Source of the DNA: Arsukibacterium indicum
GTDB lineage: Bacteria > Pseudomonadota > Gammaproteobacteria > Enterobacterales > Alteromonadaceae
Reading direction: 5' to 3'
DNA length: 64,000 nucleotides
NCBI RefSeq assembly: GCF_019100565.1
Contig: NZ_JAHRID010000001.1
Coordinates: forward strand, 434,001-498,000
The notes beneath the pieces were generated by a model. That model did no database searches. It was not told the origin of the DNA and saw only the letters and a program-made list of their open reading frames with translations. Below are positions 18,100 to 27,615 of this stretch, piece after piece. Position numbers and translations under genes: made by a program. Numbering within the stretch: the first letter of the stretch is position 1; the number at the start of each line of letters is the position of its first letter.

Positions 18100-18924
18100 T
18101 TAACCCAATAACGATAAAGCTGCCTGTGGCCGCTGATTCGCCTGCGCCAATACTGTTGTACTGGTTTGCTGCAGGATCTGCTGCCGGGTCAGTTCTGCCG
18201 TTTCCTTAGCAAAATCTGTATCACGGATCCGGCTACGGGCGCCTGATACGTTTTCAGAAATATTGGTTAAGTTACGGATAGTAGACTGGAAGCGGTTCTG
18301 GATAGCACCTAAATCAGCACGGGTACCGTCGATAATACCGATAGCACTGTCAATTAATGCTAATGCCGCTGATGCGCCACCAACAGTTGAAATAGACAGA
18401 TCAGCAAGACCCAGAGCTGACGTGCCATAACCACCAGAGCGCGACAAGGCAATACTGATGTTCTGACCAGCGTTAGCACCAACCAAAAACGATGCTGAGT
18501 AAGTGCCGTTTAACAGGTTCTGCGTACCAAACTGGGTATCCGATGCAATACGGCTCATTTCCAGTTTTAACGCAGTCACTTCTTTTTGCAGCGCCGCGCG
18601 GTCAGTTGAACTATTGATACCGTTCTGGGCCTGAATTGCCAGAGTACGGATACGTTGCAATGAGTTAGTAATTTCATCCATTGCACCTTCAGCTACCTGA
18701 GCAACCGAAATACCATCGTTAGCATTACGTGCAGCCTGGTCAAGGCCATTTACCTGACTGGTTAGCCGGTTACTGATCTGAAGGCCCGCAGCATCATCAG
18801 CAGCACTGTTGATCCGAAAACCTGAAGACAGACGTTTAAACGCTGTATCCAGGGCATTACCTGAGTTAAATAACTGCCGCTGCGCATTCAGCGACGAGGT
18901 ATTAGTATTGACATATAAAGCCAT
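18100..18924 (-). CDS. Flagellin (copy 1)
   Basis: 274 residues: a short flagellin with conserved D0/D1 ends ([19 protein letters not shown] at the N-terminus, [22 protein letters not shown] at the C-terminus) and only a small central region, lacking large D2/D3 outer domains. Differs from copies 3 and 4 mainly in residues about 100-165. It polymerises into the filament after FliS-assisted export and is a likely substrate for Maf glycosylation at exposed Ser/Thr. It has its own sigma-28 promoter about 100 bases upstream. Confidence 0.95.
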   Translation of the reverse strand: MALYVNTNTSSLNAQRQLFNSGNALDTAFKRLSSGFRINSAADDAAGLQISNRLTSQVNGLDQAARNANDGISVAQVAEGAMDEITNSLQRIRTLAIQAQNGINSSTDRAALQKEVTALKLEMSRIASDTQFGTQNLLNGTYSASFLVGANAGQNISIALSRSGGYGTSALGLADLSISTVGGASAALALIDSAIGIIDGTRADLGAIQNRFQSTIRNLTNISENVSGARSRIRDTDFAKETAELTRQQILQQTSTTVLAQANQRPQAALSLLG

Positions 18925-19024
18925 GAGTCACTCCTTAATCATCAGTAGCAACGCTACGTCAGACTACAATTAATAAGACGGATATTCCGCTATCTGAGCC
19001 AAGCTGCAACTTGGCTTAATCAGG

Positions 19025-19051
19025 CTATCGGCAGCACTCTTAAGAACTTTA
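19025..19051 (-). promoter_or_regulatory. Sigma-28 promoter of flagellin copy 1
   Basis: TAAAGTTC, 11 bases, GCCGATAG on the - strand, 14 of 16 to the FliA consensus with exact spacing. The rest of the 18925-19136 gap is AT-rich leader with an A/T tract at 19056-19082; no other gene is seen there. Confidence 0.85.
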
Positions 19052-19136
19052 GGAAAATAATTAAATTTTTTTATTTTTTTATCTGGCATTCAGATTTGCC
19101 ACTAATAACGGCAAACCACTAACCTTAATTACGGTG

Positions 19137-19178
19137 GTAGAAAAGAGAAAGCCACTCAGAGAACGCTCTGAATGGCTT
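19137..19178 (-). terminator. Intrinsic terminator after flagellin copy 2
   Basis: A 13-bp stem (19149-19161 with 19166-19178, one G-U pair on the - strand RNA), AACG-type loop and a following U-rich run. It lies 29 bases past the stop of flagellin copy 2 and isolates it from copy 1. Confidence 0.85.
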
Positions 19179-19206
19179 AGTAGTATAACGACGTTTCAAA
19201 AATCAT

Positions 19207-20034
19207 TTAACCACTCAGCACACTGAGTGCAGCCTGTGGTCGCTGATTCGCCTGAGCTAACACCGAGGTACTGCTTTGCTGAATAATTTGCGTCCTGGTT
19301 AATTCAGTAGTCTCTTTGGCGTAGTCGGTATCACGTATTCTGCCACGAGACGCTGATACGTTTTCACTGATGTTGCTCAGATTGCGAATAGTTGTTTCCA
19401 ACACATTCTGCCATGCGCCCAAATCAGTTCTGGCACTGTCTACTGTTACCAGTGCATCATCCAGGCGCTGCAGGGTATCTGCTATATCATCAGTACCAAG
19501 TTCAATATCTGCAATATCTAAACCAGTTGCGTCACTGCCATAGCCCGTGGCTAAATCAATGCTGATTTTCTGACCGGCATTAGCGCCAATCTGGAATACC
19601 GCTGCAGGCACTGAACCGTCAAGCAACTTAATGCCTCCAAACTCAGTGTTATCGGCTATATTCTGAATAGCGGAAGTAAGCTGATCAAACTCCTGCTGTA
19701 ATGCACTTATTTCGCTTGCACTGTTAATACCATTTTCTGATTGGATGGCCAGTACTCGCAAGCGTTGCAGGCTGGTTTGAATTTCATCCATACCGCCTTC
19801 AGTAACCTGCACTAATGATATTGCATCGTTTGCGTTACGCACTGCCTGATCCAGACCATTTACCTGACTGGTCAGCACATTGGAGATAACCAGACCAGCA
19901 GCGTCATCTGCCGCCCGGTTTATCCGCAGACCAGAAGCAAGCCGTTCAAAACTGGTTGATAAACCAGCTGTCGCATTTGCCAGCAACCGCTGAGAGGCCA
20001 GTGACGACTGGTTGCTATTGACAACTAGTGCCAT
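19207..20034 (-). CDS. Divergent flagellin (copy 2)
   Basis: 275 residues with flagellin D0/D1 ends but clearly diverged from its three neighbours: it starts MALVVNSNQSSLASQRLLAN instead of [20 protein letters not shown], and the centre (about residues 100-200) is acidic, with LGTDDIADTLQRLDDALVTVD. It lacks an obvious sigma-28 promoter in the 57-base gap before it and is probably transcribed by read-through from copy 3. Likely a minor filament subunit, perhaps confined to one part of the filament; that role is inferred. Confidence 0.93.
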   Translation of the reverse strand: MALVVNSNQSSLASQRLLANATAGLSTSFERLASGLRINRAADDAAGLVISNVLTSQVNGLDQAVRNANDAISLVQVTEGGMDEIQTSLQRLRVLAIQSENGINSASEISALQQEFDQLTSAIQNIADNTEFGGIKLLDGSVPAAVFQIGANAGQKISIDLATGYGSDATGLDIADIELGTDDIADTLQRLDDALVTVDSARTDLGAWQNVLETTIRNLSNISENVSASRGRIRDTDYAKETTELTRTQIIQQSSTSVLAQANQRPQAALSVLSG

Positions 20035-20064
20035 ATTACTGCTCCTATGTAAAAGCCTTGAGCG

Positions 20065-20083
20065 GCCGGGAGATTATCCCGGC
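20065..20083 (-). other. Hairpin between flagellin copies 3 and 2
   Basis: A perfect 7-bp GC stem (GCCGGGA/TCCCGGC) with a 5-base loop in the 57-base gap. It has no good U run, so it may act as a partial terminator or mRNA-end stabiliser that lowers copy 2 relative to copy 3. Confidence 0.45.
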
Positions 20084-20091
20084 GGTCGGTT

Positions 20092-20916
20092 TTACTGCAG
20101 TAAGCTTAGGGCTGCCTGAGGCCGCTGATTAGCCTGGGCTAATACGGTAGTACTGGTTTGCTGTAGGATCTGAGTACGGGTTAACTCGGCCGTTTCTTTA
20201 GCGAAGTCAGTATCACGGATCCGGCTGCGGGCGCCAGAGACATTTTCAGAGATGTTGGTCAGGTTACGAATCGTTGCCTGAAACCGGTTCTGGATAGCAC
20301 CTAAATCAGCCCGGGTACCGTCGATAATACCGATAGCACTGTCTATCAGCGCTAATGCGGCAGAGGCACCACCTACCGTTGAGACTGACAAATCAGCTAA
20401 GCCTAATGATGATGTGCCATAACCACCAGCGCGTGACAACTGAATATTAATGTTCTGGCCTGCGTTTGCCCCTACCAGAAAGGTTGCAGAAAAACCACCT
20501 GATAATAAATTCTGCACCCCAAACTGCGTGGTAGAAGCTACCCGGCTCATTTCCAGTTTTAACTGGGCCACTTCTTTTTGCAAAGCAGCACGGTCAGCTG
20601 AGCTATTGATACCATTTTGTGATTGAATGGCCAGGGTGCGGATCCGCTGCAGTGAGTTGGTGATCTCATCCATCGCTCCCTCTGCTACCTGAGCCAGCGA
20701 AATACCATCGTTAGCGTTACGCGCCGCCTGATCCAAACCATTAACCTGGCTGGTTAAACGGTTAGATATTTGCAGGCCAGCGGCGTCATCTGCTGCACTG
20801 TTAATCCGAAAACCGGAAGATAAGCGTTTAAAAGCCGTATCCAGAGCGTTACCTGAATTAAACAACTGCCGCTGGGCATTTAGTGATGATGTATTAGTGT
20901 TGACATATAAAGCCAT
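20092..20916 (-). CDS. Flagellin (copy 3)
   Basis: 274 residues, nearly identical at both ends to copies 1 and 4 and differing mainly in residues about 105-165 (for example [26 protein letters not shown]). A short flagellin without extra outer domains. It has its own sigma-28 promoter with a perfect -35. Its downstream spacer leads straight into copy 2. Confidence 0.95.
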   Translation of the reverse strand: MALYVNTNTSSLNAQRQLFNSGNALDTAFKRLSSGFRINSAADDAAGLQISNRLTSQVNGLDQAARNANDGISLAQVAEGAMDEITNSLQRIRTLAIQSQNGINSSADRAALQKEVAQLKLEMSRVASTTQFGVQNLLSGGFSATFLVGANAGQNINIQLSRAGGYGTSSLGLADLSVSTVGGASAALALIDSAIGIIDGTRADLGAIQNRFQATIRNLTNISENVSGARSRIRDTDFAKETAELTRTQILQQTSTTVLAQANQRPQAALSLLQ

Positions 20917-20996
20917 GATTACTCTCCTGATAGTAATTTAAACACTGACAGCTACGACCGATAATAGATAGATAACTGTCACTTCGTGTTGCATAT

Positions 20997-21023
20997 ATAT
21001 CGGAAAATAATAGATAAACTTTA
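20997..21023 (-). promoter_or_regulatory. Sigma-28 promoter of flagellin copy 3
   Basis: TAAAGTTT (perfect -35), 11 bases, TCCGATAT on the - strand, about 75 bases before the mRNA start codon. The remaining gap to 21071 is AT-rich and holds no gene. Confidence 0.8.
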
Positions 21024-21071
21024 GCTTTTATTTAAAAATAGCAGTTTCATTAAAATATTAATAAATAACCC

Positions 21072-21104
21072 ACAAAAATAAAAAAGCCACCGTAAGGTGG
21101 CTTT
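21072..21104 (-). terminator. Intrinsic terminator after flagellin copy 4
   Basis: A perfect 9-bp stem AAAGCCACC/GGTGGCTTT (21083-21091 with 21096-21104), 4-base loop and a run of U on the - strand, 17 bases past the flagellin stop. Confidence 0.9.
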
Positions 21105-21120
21105 GTACGCATTGGCAAAA

Positions 21121-21948
21121 TTAGCCCTGCAATAAACTTAATGCTGCCTGCGGCCGCTGATTGGCCTGCGCCAATACTGTGGTACTGGTTTGTTGCAGGA
21201 TCTGGGTCCGGGTTAACTCGGCCGTTTCTTTTGCAAAGTCGGTATCCCGGATCCGACTACGCGCGCCGGCGACATTCTCTGAAATGTTAGTTAAATTCCG
21301 AATTGTGGCCTGGAAGCGGTTCTGAATGGCACCTAAATCTGCCCGGGTACCATCAATAACGCCTATGGCACTGTCTATTAATGCCAGAGCCGCTGACGCA
21401 CCGCCAACAGTAGACACTGACAAAGCCGCCAGACCCAGTGATGAGGTACCGTAGCCCGCAGCCCGTGACAGCCGGATATCAATATTCTGCCCGGCATTCG
21501 CCCCCACCAGGAAAGTGGCAGAAAAACCACCAGCCAGCAGGTTTTGTGTACCAAATTGGGTATTGCCTGCAATTCGGCTGATTTCCAGCTTTAACTGAGC
21601 CACTTCTTTTTGCAGGGCTGCCCGATCTGATGAGCTGTTAATACCATTTTGCGACTGAATAGCCAGGGTACGGATACGCTGCAATGAGTTAGTGATCTCA
21701 TCCATCGCACCTTCTGCTACCTGTGCCAGTGAAATACCGTCGTTTGCGTTACGGGCGGCCTGGTCAAGACCATTGATCTGGCTGGTTAAGCGGTTACTGA
21801 TTTGCAGACCGGCAGCATCATCCGCCGCACTGTTAATCCGAAAACCGGAAGATAAGCGTTTAAAAGCCGTATCCAGAGCGTTACCTGAATTAAACAGCTG
21901 GCGCTGGGCATTTAACGATGAAGTATTAGTGTTTACGTATAAAGCCAT
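21121..21948 (-). CDS. Flagellin (copy 4)
   Basis: 275 residues, almost the same as copy 3; unlike copies 1-3 it reads [12 protein letters not shown] instead of [12 protein letters not shown], and has [17 protein letters not shown] in the variable part. A monocistronic unit, with a sigma-28 promoter 74 bases upstream and a strong terminator downstream, is the arrangement expected for a major filament subunit. It is the flagellin nearest flgL. Confidence 0.95.
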   Translation of the reverse strand: MALYVNTNTSSLNAQRQLFNSGNALDTAFKRLSSGFRINSAADDAAGLQISNRLTSQINGLDQAARNANDGISLAQVAEGAMDEITNSLQRIRTLAIQSQNGINSSSDRAALQKEVAQLKLEISRIAGNTQFGTQNLLAGGFSATFLVGANAGQNIDIRLSRAAGYGTSSLGLAALSVSTVGGASAALALIDSAIGVIDGTRADLGAIQNRFQATIRNLTNISENVAGARSRIRDTDFAKETAELTRTQILQQTSTTVLAQANQRPQAALSLLQG

Positions 21949-22021
21949 GATAATGCTCCCGATATTCTGTAACTTGTGATAAATCGGCCTTTAAAACCTG
22001 ATTTATCTGCCTGATACTTAT

Positions 22022-22048
22022 TTATCGGTGCGAATTTGGATAACTTGA
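22022..22048 (-). promoter_or_regulatory. Sigma-28 promoter of flagellin copy 4
   Basis: TCAAGTTA, 11 bases, ACCGATAA on the - strand, 13 of 16 to the FliA consensus with exact spacing. Confidence 0.8.
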
Positions 22049-22068
22049 ATTATTTTTTAAATTATTTT

Positions 22069-22086
22069 GCCTGGCCAGTGCCAGGC
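22069..22086 (-). other. Hairpin downstream of flgL
   Basis: A perfect 7-bp stem GCCTGGC/GCCAGGC with CAGT-type loop, 14 bases after the flgL stop. It is followed by AAAATAATTT instead of a U run on the - strand, so it is a weak or Rho-assisted terminator candidate. Confidence 0.5.
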
Positions 22087-22099
22087 ATCAGATAAGGGA

Positions 22100-23335
22100 T
22101 TAACGGATATAGTCAAACAAACTAACGCCAGACACCTTAGTAAAGGTTGCTGAGATGGCTTCGAGCGCTATTTCCTGCTTTGTTATTTCGGTTATGGCTG
22201 CTGCATAATCCACTTCGGCAAGATCGGCACGATAAGACTTATTATTAATGGTTAAATCTTCATTGGTACCAAACACACTGTCCAGCACATTAACCCGGCC
22301 ACCGATTGTCGATAAAGTGCTGTCGATCTTTGATGACGCTGAGGTTACCTGAGTCAGGGTATCACTGATTGCTTCGCCAAACTCAAATATCGATAGTGTA
22401 GGGTCTTCAAGTGCAGTAATAAATTCACCAATGGTGGTCAGAATATTTTTCTTCTCTGGTGGCTGCAGTGAAAAATCTACCTGGCCGGGCACTGCTGCTG
22501 CTCCGCTGATTTCTATGGTTAAACCATTAAACTGAATGGGCGAGTCGGGCACAAAAGTGCCTGTTACCGGGGGTACCAAAGACGCACCGTTTCGCTGGAT
22601 CTCATAATTCGATGGTGCAGTCAGAACAACATTAAAATCATTGTTAGCGGGTGTCAGGCTGTCGTAAGTTTGTTTATAGAATGTATCAAACCGGCTTTGG
22701 TTGGTGACCGACACTGTGGCTGCCGTAGCGCCGCCGGACACGATCGCCGCCGGCGTGGTTTTTAGTCTGGCATCAACGTTTTCAAATACTGACTTACCAC
22801 TGTCATTGCCTGGCAAGGCGATGGTGGGTGATATTTGAAGTGCTTTCTGGCCATCATCGCCCTGAAACTCATAAATACCCGTCGCAGCATTAAACGTGTA
22901 GCTTTGTGTTTTGTCCTGATATCCCGAAAAAATGTAGCCGCCTTCAGCATTGCGGGTATTCATCAAATCCAGTAATTCTACCTGAATATTTTTCAGTTCC
23001 TGCGCTACGGCTTGCTTGTCACTATCGGTGTAAGCTCCATTCCCAGAGGCAATTGCCAGCACCCTAGCACGGTCGATAGAAGTGCGCATATTGGTTAACA
23101 CGGTTTCTTCCAGTGCCAGGTTATTTTTCAACAGCACACTATTATTCTGAAACTGCTCAACTTGCTCCAGATTCTGATCCAGGCCCAGCACTTTAGCTGA
23201 GGCAGCAGGGTCATCGGCAGGGGTTAGGATCCGGGTTTGCTTGGTCAATTGATCCTGCGCCCGGTTCATCTTTTGCTGAGTATTTAAAATGCCGTCCAAG
23301 CCAGCATTAAACTTCATATTAAATGATAATCTCAT
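22100..23335 (-). CDS. flgL: Hook-filament junction protein FlgL (HAP3)
   Basis: 411 residues. The flagellin-like N-terminus (GILNTQQKMNRAQDQLTKQTRILTPADDPAASAKVLGL) and C-terminus (YAAAITEITKQEIALEAISATFTKVSGVSLFDYI) are conserved, with the NAEGGYIFSGYQ motif between them. It links FlgK to the first flagellin. The start MRLSFNMKF is two bases after the flgK stop, so the pair is one transcript. Confidence 0.93.
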   Translation of the reverse strand: MRLSFNMKFNAGLDGILNTQQKMNRAQDQLTKQTRILTPADDPAASAKVLGLDQNLEQVEQFQNNSVLLKNNLALEETVLTNMRTSIDRARVLAIASGNGAYTDSDKQAVAQELKNIQVELLDLMNTRNAEGGYIFSGYQDKTQSYTFNAATGIYEFQGDDGQKALQISPTIALPGNDSGKSVFENVDARLKTTPAAIVSGGATAATVSVTNQSRFDTFYKQTYDSLTPANNDFNVVLTAPSNYEIQRNGASLVPPVTGTFVPDSPIQFNGLTIEISGAAAVPGQVDFSLQPPEKKNILTTIGEFITALEDPTLSIFEFGEAISDTLTQVTSASSKIDSTLSTIGGRVNVLDSVFGTNEDLTINNKSYRADLAEVDYAAAITEITKQEIALEAISATFTKVSGVSLFDYIR

Positions 23336-23337
23336 TA

Positions 23338-25359
23338 CTACCTCACCGATGCCAACAAGGTGTCAAAAACGGTTTGTGATGTCGAAATAATCTTAGCTGC
23401 CGCCGCATAGGTTTGCTGAAATCGGACTAAATTGGATGCTTCTTCATCCAGACTTACCCCCGACAATGATTCATACCAGGCAGTAGTTTGATCCAGTAAA
23501 GCTTTACTTGCAGCCTCGTTATTACGGGCCTGGCTGGTTCGCTCGCCAATTAAGCTGACCATCTCTGCATAAGACTGATTGAAATTAACGGCATTGGCAC
23601 TGTCCGGTGCTGACAACGGATTCAAGCGGGTTGTTTTATCCGTTTGTAGTGCCGACAAAGCCAGACCATTGCGATTATCATTAAAACCACCAGTATTGAA
23701 GCTTATACTGAATGTATCACCTACCGCCGGCACCCCGGTTACTGAAAAATCAAAGCCGACATCCACGCCCGCCTGAGCAAACACATCCTGATATTGATTT
23801 GAGCCAAAGGTTGCCGTTGCCACCGGGTTACCCAGATTATCAACGATTTCAAAAGTATCACCACCAGTATAGGTCATAGTCCAGGGACCATTAATTAACC
23901 CTGACGGTGTATCAAAGCCATAATCCGGTAAGGTTGCCGGAGTAGTGTCAGTTACCGTTAAGCCTTCTACCTGCGCATTACCCAGGTTAGCAACAGTAAA
24001 CTCTGTCCGTACAGGCGAGGCTAACGCGACATCCTCTGGCCTGGTGGTGGCCAGCTGCAAGGTACGCGAGGCAGCGCTTAACGGTTTCAGCTCAAACTGA
24101 TCACCAACCGCAGGGGCACCATCAATCGTGATTTCCAAACCATAAAGATCATCAGCAGCATCTGCTGAGTTTATCGTCACCGGAAAGGTTAAACCGCTAA
24201 CGACTTTGTCAGAACCCACTATAACATTGCCCTGAGCGTCAAGCGCCTGCAGTGTTATTTCATCGGCTGCGGTTACAGTCAGTAAAAAATCGTTAGGTGG
24301 CAAACTATTGCCTTTACCGGGTTCAATGGCAACAGTAACAAAACCAGTGCCGGTATTAGACGCAAAATCGAAACCTTCGCTAACAGGCAAGGTGAATAAA
24401 TCGCCCCCTATCTCACCATTTAAATTCATACCCAGGCGGTTCTGGCTGTTTATCGCGTCGGTCATCGACAAAGCCAACTGGCCCAGCCGGTTTTGAGTAG
24501 GAATAAGAATCTCTTCTCTGAACTCGAGCAAACCGCCAATTTTGCCGCCTACAGCCTCAATATCAATATCACGCTCTATATTGGAACGTGCTGATAATTG
24601 CAGTTTTAGCTCGCGCTGCGTTGGATCAGGATCACCACGCAACGTCATCAGATTAAACTGCCCGCGCTCGACAACCAAAGACTGACCGGTACCTAAAAAA
24701 ACCAGTTTTTCACCATTTGCCGAATCAAGCGTTTTAATCTCAACCATTTCAGCCAATTTCTGAATGGCAAAATCGCGTTTATCCAGCAGGTCCAGCGGTA
24801 CCGGGCGGCTGGCTCCGGTACCGAATGAGGCAATCTCCAGATTTAGATCTGCAATTTGCTTGATGTAACCATTTGTTTCACTGGTATAAATATCCAGTTG
24901 TTGGTTTACAAAATTTTCTTGATCCAACACCAGGCTGGATAATGTTGAAAACTTGTCAAGCAACGCCTGTGAGCTACCAATAATAAGTTGCCGGTTGGCC
25001 AGGGTAGCGGGTTCATTATTAGCAATTTGAAATTGCTTAAATAAATCGTTGACGCCGGTAGCTATACTGTTGGCCGGGTTGGAAAACAACGCATCCACCC
25101 GATTTGCTTCTGAAACATATTGCTGAGCAAACGAATAGTTTGACGTATCACGACGTAATTGTTTCAAAGTAAATTCGCTAACCAACCTTTCTGTCGTGCC
25201 TCTGCCAACACCCAGGCCCAGCTGCTCAGCTTCAAATTCAGTGCGCTGCCTGACATAGCCCGGGGTATTGATATTGGCGATATTGTTACTTGTGGTATTC
25301 AGCAAAGTAGAATTAGCCAATACGGCTGAAGTACCAATTCTAAGTAAGTTATCTGACAT
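23338..25359 (-). CDS. flgK: Hook-filament junction protein FlgK (HAP1)
   Basis: 673 residues from the ATG at 25359, preceded by a GGAGCAACCT ribosome site; an ATG at 25377 lacks one. Seen: the rod/hook-type N-terminal motif NTTSNNIANINTPGYVRQRTEFE and a C-terminus ending VRFQQTYAAAAKIISTSQTVFDTLLASVR. The middle (about 320-560) is enlarged, a common variable part. It is the first HAP on the hook. A sigma-28 site lies inside the end of flgJ. Confidence 0.94.
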   Translation of the reverse strand: MSDNLLRIGTSAVLANSTLLNTTSNNIANINTPGYVRQRTEFEAEQLGLGVGRGTTERLVSEFTLKQLRRDTSNYSFAQQYVSEANRVDALFSNPANSIATGVNDLFKQFQIANNEPATLANRQLIIGSSQALLDKFSTLSSLVLDQENFVNQQLDIYTSETNGYIKQIADLNLEIASFGTGASRPVPLDLLDKRDFAIQKLAEMVEIKTLDSANGEKLVFLGTGQSLVVERGQFNLMTLRGDPDPTQRELKLQLSARSNIERDIDIEAVGGKIGGLLEFREEILIPTQNRLGQLALSMTDAINSQNRLGMNLNGEIGGDLFTLPVSEGFDFASNTGTGFVTVAIEPGKGNSLPPNDFLLTVTAADEITLQALDAQGNVIVGSDKVVSGLTFPVTINSADAADDLYGLEITIDGAPAVGDQFELKPLSAASRTLQLATTRPEDVALASPVRTEFTVANLGNAQVEGLTVTDTTPATLPDYGFDTPSGLINGPWTMTYTGGDTFEIVDNLGNPVATATFGSNQYQDVFAQAGVDVGFDFSVTGVPAVGDTFSISFNTGGFNDNRNGLALSALQTDKTTRLNPLSAPDSANAVNFNQSYAEMVSLIGERTSQARNNEAASKALLDQTTAWYESLSGVSLDEEASNLVRFQQTYAAAAKIISTSQTVFDTLLASVR

Positions 25360-25394
25360 AGGTTGCTCCGTTGCCACGTCGGGTGGCTAACATG

Positions 25395-26456
25395 TTATTC
25401 ATCGGCGCCGGTGTTAAAATCTTGAGCCGCATTTAACTCGGCGCGCACCTCATCAAAGGTAGGGCTTTGATATACGGCCATAATTTTTTTAGCGTATTCA
25501 GGGTCAGTGGCGTAACCCGCTGTCTGTAATTCATTAAAATATGCCGCAGGCTCTGCCGTTACCTGCAAAGCCTGCTGATAACGGGGATTGTCACTGATAA
25601 AACTGGCATAATCCTGCAGGCTTTGTTCTGGTGATGCGTATGAGCGGAACCGGGCCTGTTCTTTTTGCGCAATGCCGCCCCGAAACTCAAGGGTATCCAC
25701 TACTGCGCTCTCACCCTGCCAATTGTTATGGGCTTTAATGCCAAACAAGTTAAAGCTGTTTTCGCCTTTTGCCGTTTTAATCATTCGTTGGCCCCAGCCG
25801 GTTTCCAGGGCTGCCTGCGCAATCATTGCCATCGGATCCAAGCCCAGTGCTTTCGCAGCTTGCTGTGCCGCCGGTAACAGTTTACGGACAAAATCCTGTG
25901 GAGAGTTAATCTGCCAGTCGGTTGGCTGTTTTATATCAACTTCAGCCTTCTGAGAAGCAGCATTGTGCTTGGCTGCGGCTGGCATGCCAGCTGGCAAATC
26001 GGCAATTGCCTGTAAGGTTTGTCTTACTCCGGTGCTAAATTCGCTGCGGTTTAACGCTTTGCTGTTGTCTGGTCGTGCCGGTAAAGGGTTCAAATTTATT
26101 GCACCCGGCATGTTAAGCTCGTTGTCGGGTTTAGCACGATTAAGTCCAGCGGTTGGATCAAGCTGAGCAACCAGCAGGTCAGCCAGCCCCAGTGCGCCTT
26201 TCTGCGCTAAATCAGTCGCTAACTGACTATCATGCATGTCGCGATAAAACTCAGTGGTCTGACTGTTCATCATACCTTCGGCTTCAAATGCCGAATTGGC
26301 TTTACGCATACTGCTTAGCAGCATGCTCATAAAAATAGCTTCAAATTGCTCAGCTGCCTGGCGTAAACCCGCTTTTTCGTCAGTTTTAGCTGCAGTTTTA
26401 ATATTCTGCAAGCTATTGACATCATGGTAAGAAACTTGGGTTTTCGTCAGGCTCAT
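25395..26456 (-). CDS. flgJ: Rod-cap and peptidoglycan hydrolase FlgJ
   Basis: 353 residues with two domains. The N-terminal rod-binding part (about 25-110) has AAEQFEAIFMSMLLSSMRKAN and QLATDLAQKG; the C-terminal glucosaminidase part (about 185-345) has MIAQAALETGWGQRM with the catalytic Glu, followed by NLFGIKA. A Pro/Asn-rich linker joins them. It cuts peptidoglycan so that the rod can cross the wall. One base separates it from flgI. Confidence 0.94.
   Translation of the reverse strand: MSLTKTQVSYHDVNSLQNIKTAAKTDEKAGLRQAAEQFEAIFMSMLLSSMRKANSAFEAEGMMNSQTTEFYRDMHDSQLATDLAQKGALGLADLLVAQLDPTAGLNRAKPDNELNMPGAINLNPLPARPDNSKALNRSEFSTGVRQTLQAIADLPAGMPAAAKHNAASQKAEVDIKQPTDWQINSPQDFVRKLLPAAQQAAKALGLDPMAMIAQAALETGWGQRMIKTAKGENSFNLFGIKAHNNWQGESAVVDTLEFRGGIAQKEQARFRSYASPEQSLQDYASFISDNPRYQQALQVTAEPAAYFNELQTAGYATDPEYAKKIMAVYQSPTFDEVRAELNAAQDFNTGADE
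25399..25425 (-). promoter_or_regulatory. Sigma-28 promoter of flgKL (inside flgJ 3' end)
   Basis: TCAAGATT, 11 bases, GCCGATGA on the - strand, 13 of 16 to the FliA consensus. It overlaps the flgJ stop region and sits 40 bases before the flgK start, matching the late-gene class of flgKL in other bacteria. Confidence 0.65.
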
Positions 26457-26457
26457 C

Positions 26458-27552
26458 TTAAATCACCACCAGCTCGCCATGAATTGCGCCAGCCTCTTTT
26501 AATGCTTCTAATATCGCCATTAAATCACCAGGCGCTGCACCTACTGCGTTCACTGTTCGCACCAAATCATCAAGGGTGACACCCGGATCAAATTTAAACA
26601 TCCGCGAGTCTTCCCGGCTAACGTCAATAATGCTGTTTTCTTCTATTGCGGTTACCCCTTCGCCAAACGGATTGGGTTGCACTACCTGCGGGTTTTCAGC
26701 AATGGTTACGGTTAAACCACCATGCGTTACTGCAGCCGGAAATAACCTAACATCTTTACCGATAACAATGGTGCCGGTACGCGAATTAATAATAATTTTT
26801 GCCGAGTGATCGGCCGGTGCAAACTCTAAGTTCTCCAGGGTTGATAAATAAGACACACGTTGCGACATGTCGCGTGGCGCCCTCACCTGCACTGAACTGG
26901 CATCCTGTGAATAGGCAGTGTCAGGACCAATAAACTGATTAATCACCTCGGCCAGCCTTTTTGAGGTGGTAAAGTCAGCTCTTTTCAAATTAAAGGTAAT
27001 AAAATCGCCATTACCAAAAGGTGAAATAACTTCCCGCTCTACCATGGCACCGTTTGGAATACGCCCTACCGTTGGCGTGTTGACAAGAATGCGCGAACCA
27101 TCAAGGCCTTCAGCACCCAGGCCACTGACAATCAGGCTGCCTTGAGCAATAGCATAGACATTGCCATCCAAACCAGTCAGAAAGGTTTGCAATAAAGTAC
27201 CACCGCGCAGGCTTTTGGCACTGCCCACAGATGAGACGGTAATATCTATCGTCTGGCCAGGCTTGGCAAAGGCCGGGAGTTCAGCATGTACTGCTACTGC
27301 CGCCACATTTTTTATCTGGCTGCGCTGCCCTGCCGGCATATTAATACCAAAATTAGCCAGCATGGTCCTAAAGCTTTGCTCGGTAAACGGGCTTTGCTCA
27401 CCGGTACCCGGCAAACCCACTACCAGGCCATAACCAACCAGTTGGTTTGAACGAACCCCATCAATATCGGCCACGTCTTTAATTCGTGCAGCCTGCGCTG
27501 GTAGCATCAGCAATGCTATCAGCATCAACCCTAGCCGTTTTATCCGAACCAT
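26458..27552 (-). CDS. flgI: Flagellar P-ring protein FlgI
   Basis: 364 residues with a Sec signal peptide ([20 protein letters not shown], cleavage after AQA). It assembles into the periplasmic P ring around the rod. Family motifs seen: [46 protein letters not shown], and a C-terminus ending [21 protein letters not shown]. It lies 50 bases downstream of flgH in the flgFGHIJ unit. Confidence 0.96.
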   Translation of the reverse strand: MVRIKRLGLMLIALLMLPAQAARIKDVADIDGVRSNQLVGYGLVVGLPGTGEQSPFTEQSFRTMLANFGINMPAGQRSQIKNVAAVAVHAELPAFAKPGQTIDITVSSVGSAKSLRGGTLLQTFLTGLDGNVYAIAQGSLIVSGLGAEGLDGSRILVNTPTVGRIPNGAMVEREVISPFGNGDFITFNLKRADFTTSKRLAEVINQFIGPDTAYSQDASSVQVRAPRDMSQRVSYLSTLENLEFAPADHSAKIIINSRTGTIVIGKDVRLFPAAVTHGGLTVTIAENPQVVQPNPFGEGVTAIEENSIIDVSREDSRMFKFDPGVTLDDLVRTVNAVGAAPGDLMAILEALKEAGAIHGELVVI

Positions 27553-27585
27553 GCTATTTCTCCTGCAATGACCACTGCAATAAGT

Positions 27586-27615
27586 TTAAAAAGGCCACTT
27601 TCTTAAAAAGGCCAC
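27586..27615 (-). repeat. 13-bp direct repeat at the flgH stop
   Basis: TTAAAAAGGCCAC occurs at 27586-27598 and 27603-27615. The second copy encodes the last residues WPF and the stop of flgH; the first is a duplicate of this gene end in the flgH-flgI gap. It looks like a small slippage duplication. Confidence 0.7.

Noticed and set aside
18100..21948. Repeated flagellin genes read as an insertion sequence or composite transposon
   Set aside because: The repeats are coding flagellin genes with their own promoters; no transposase or terminal inverted repeats are present.
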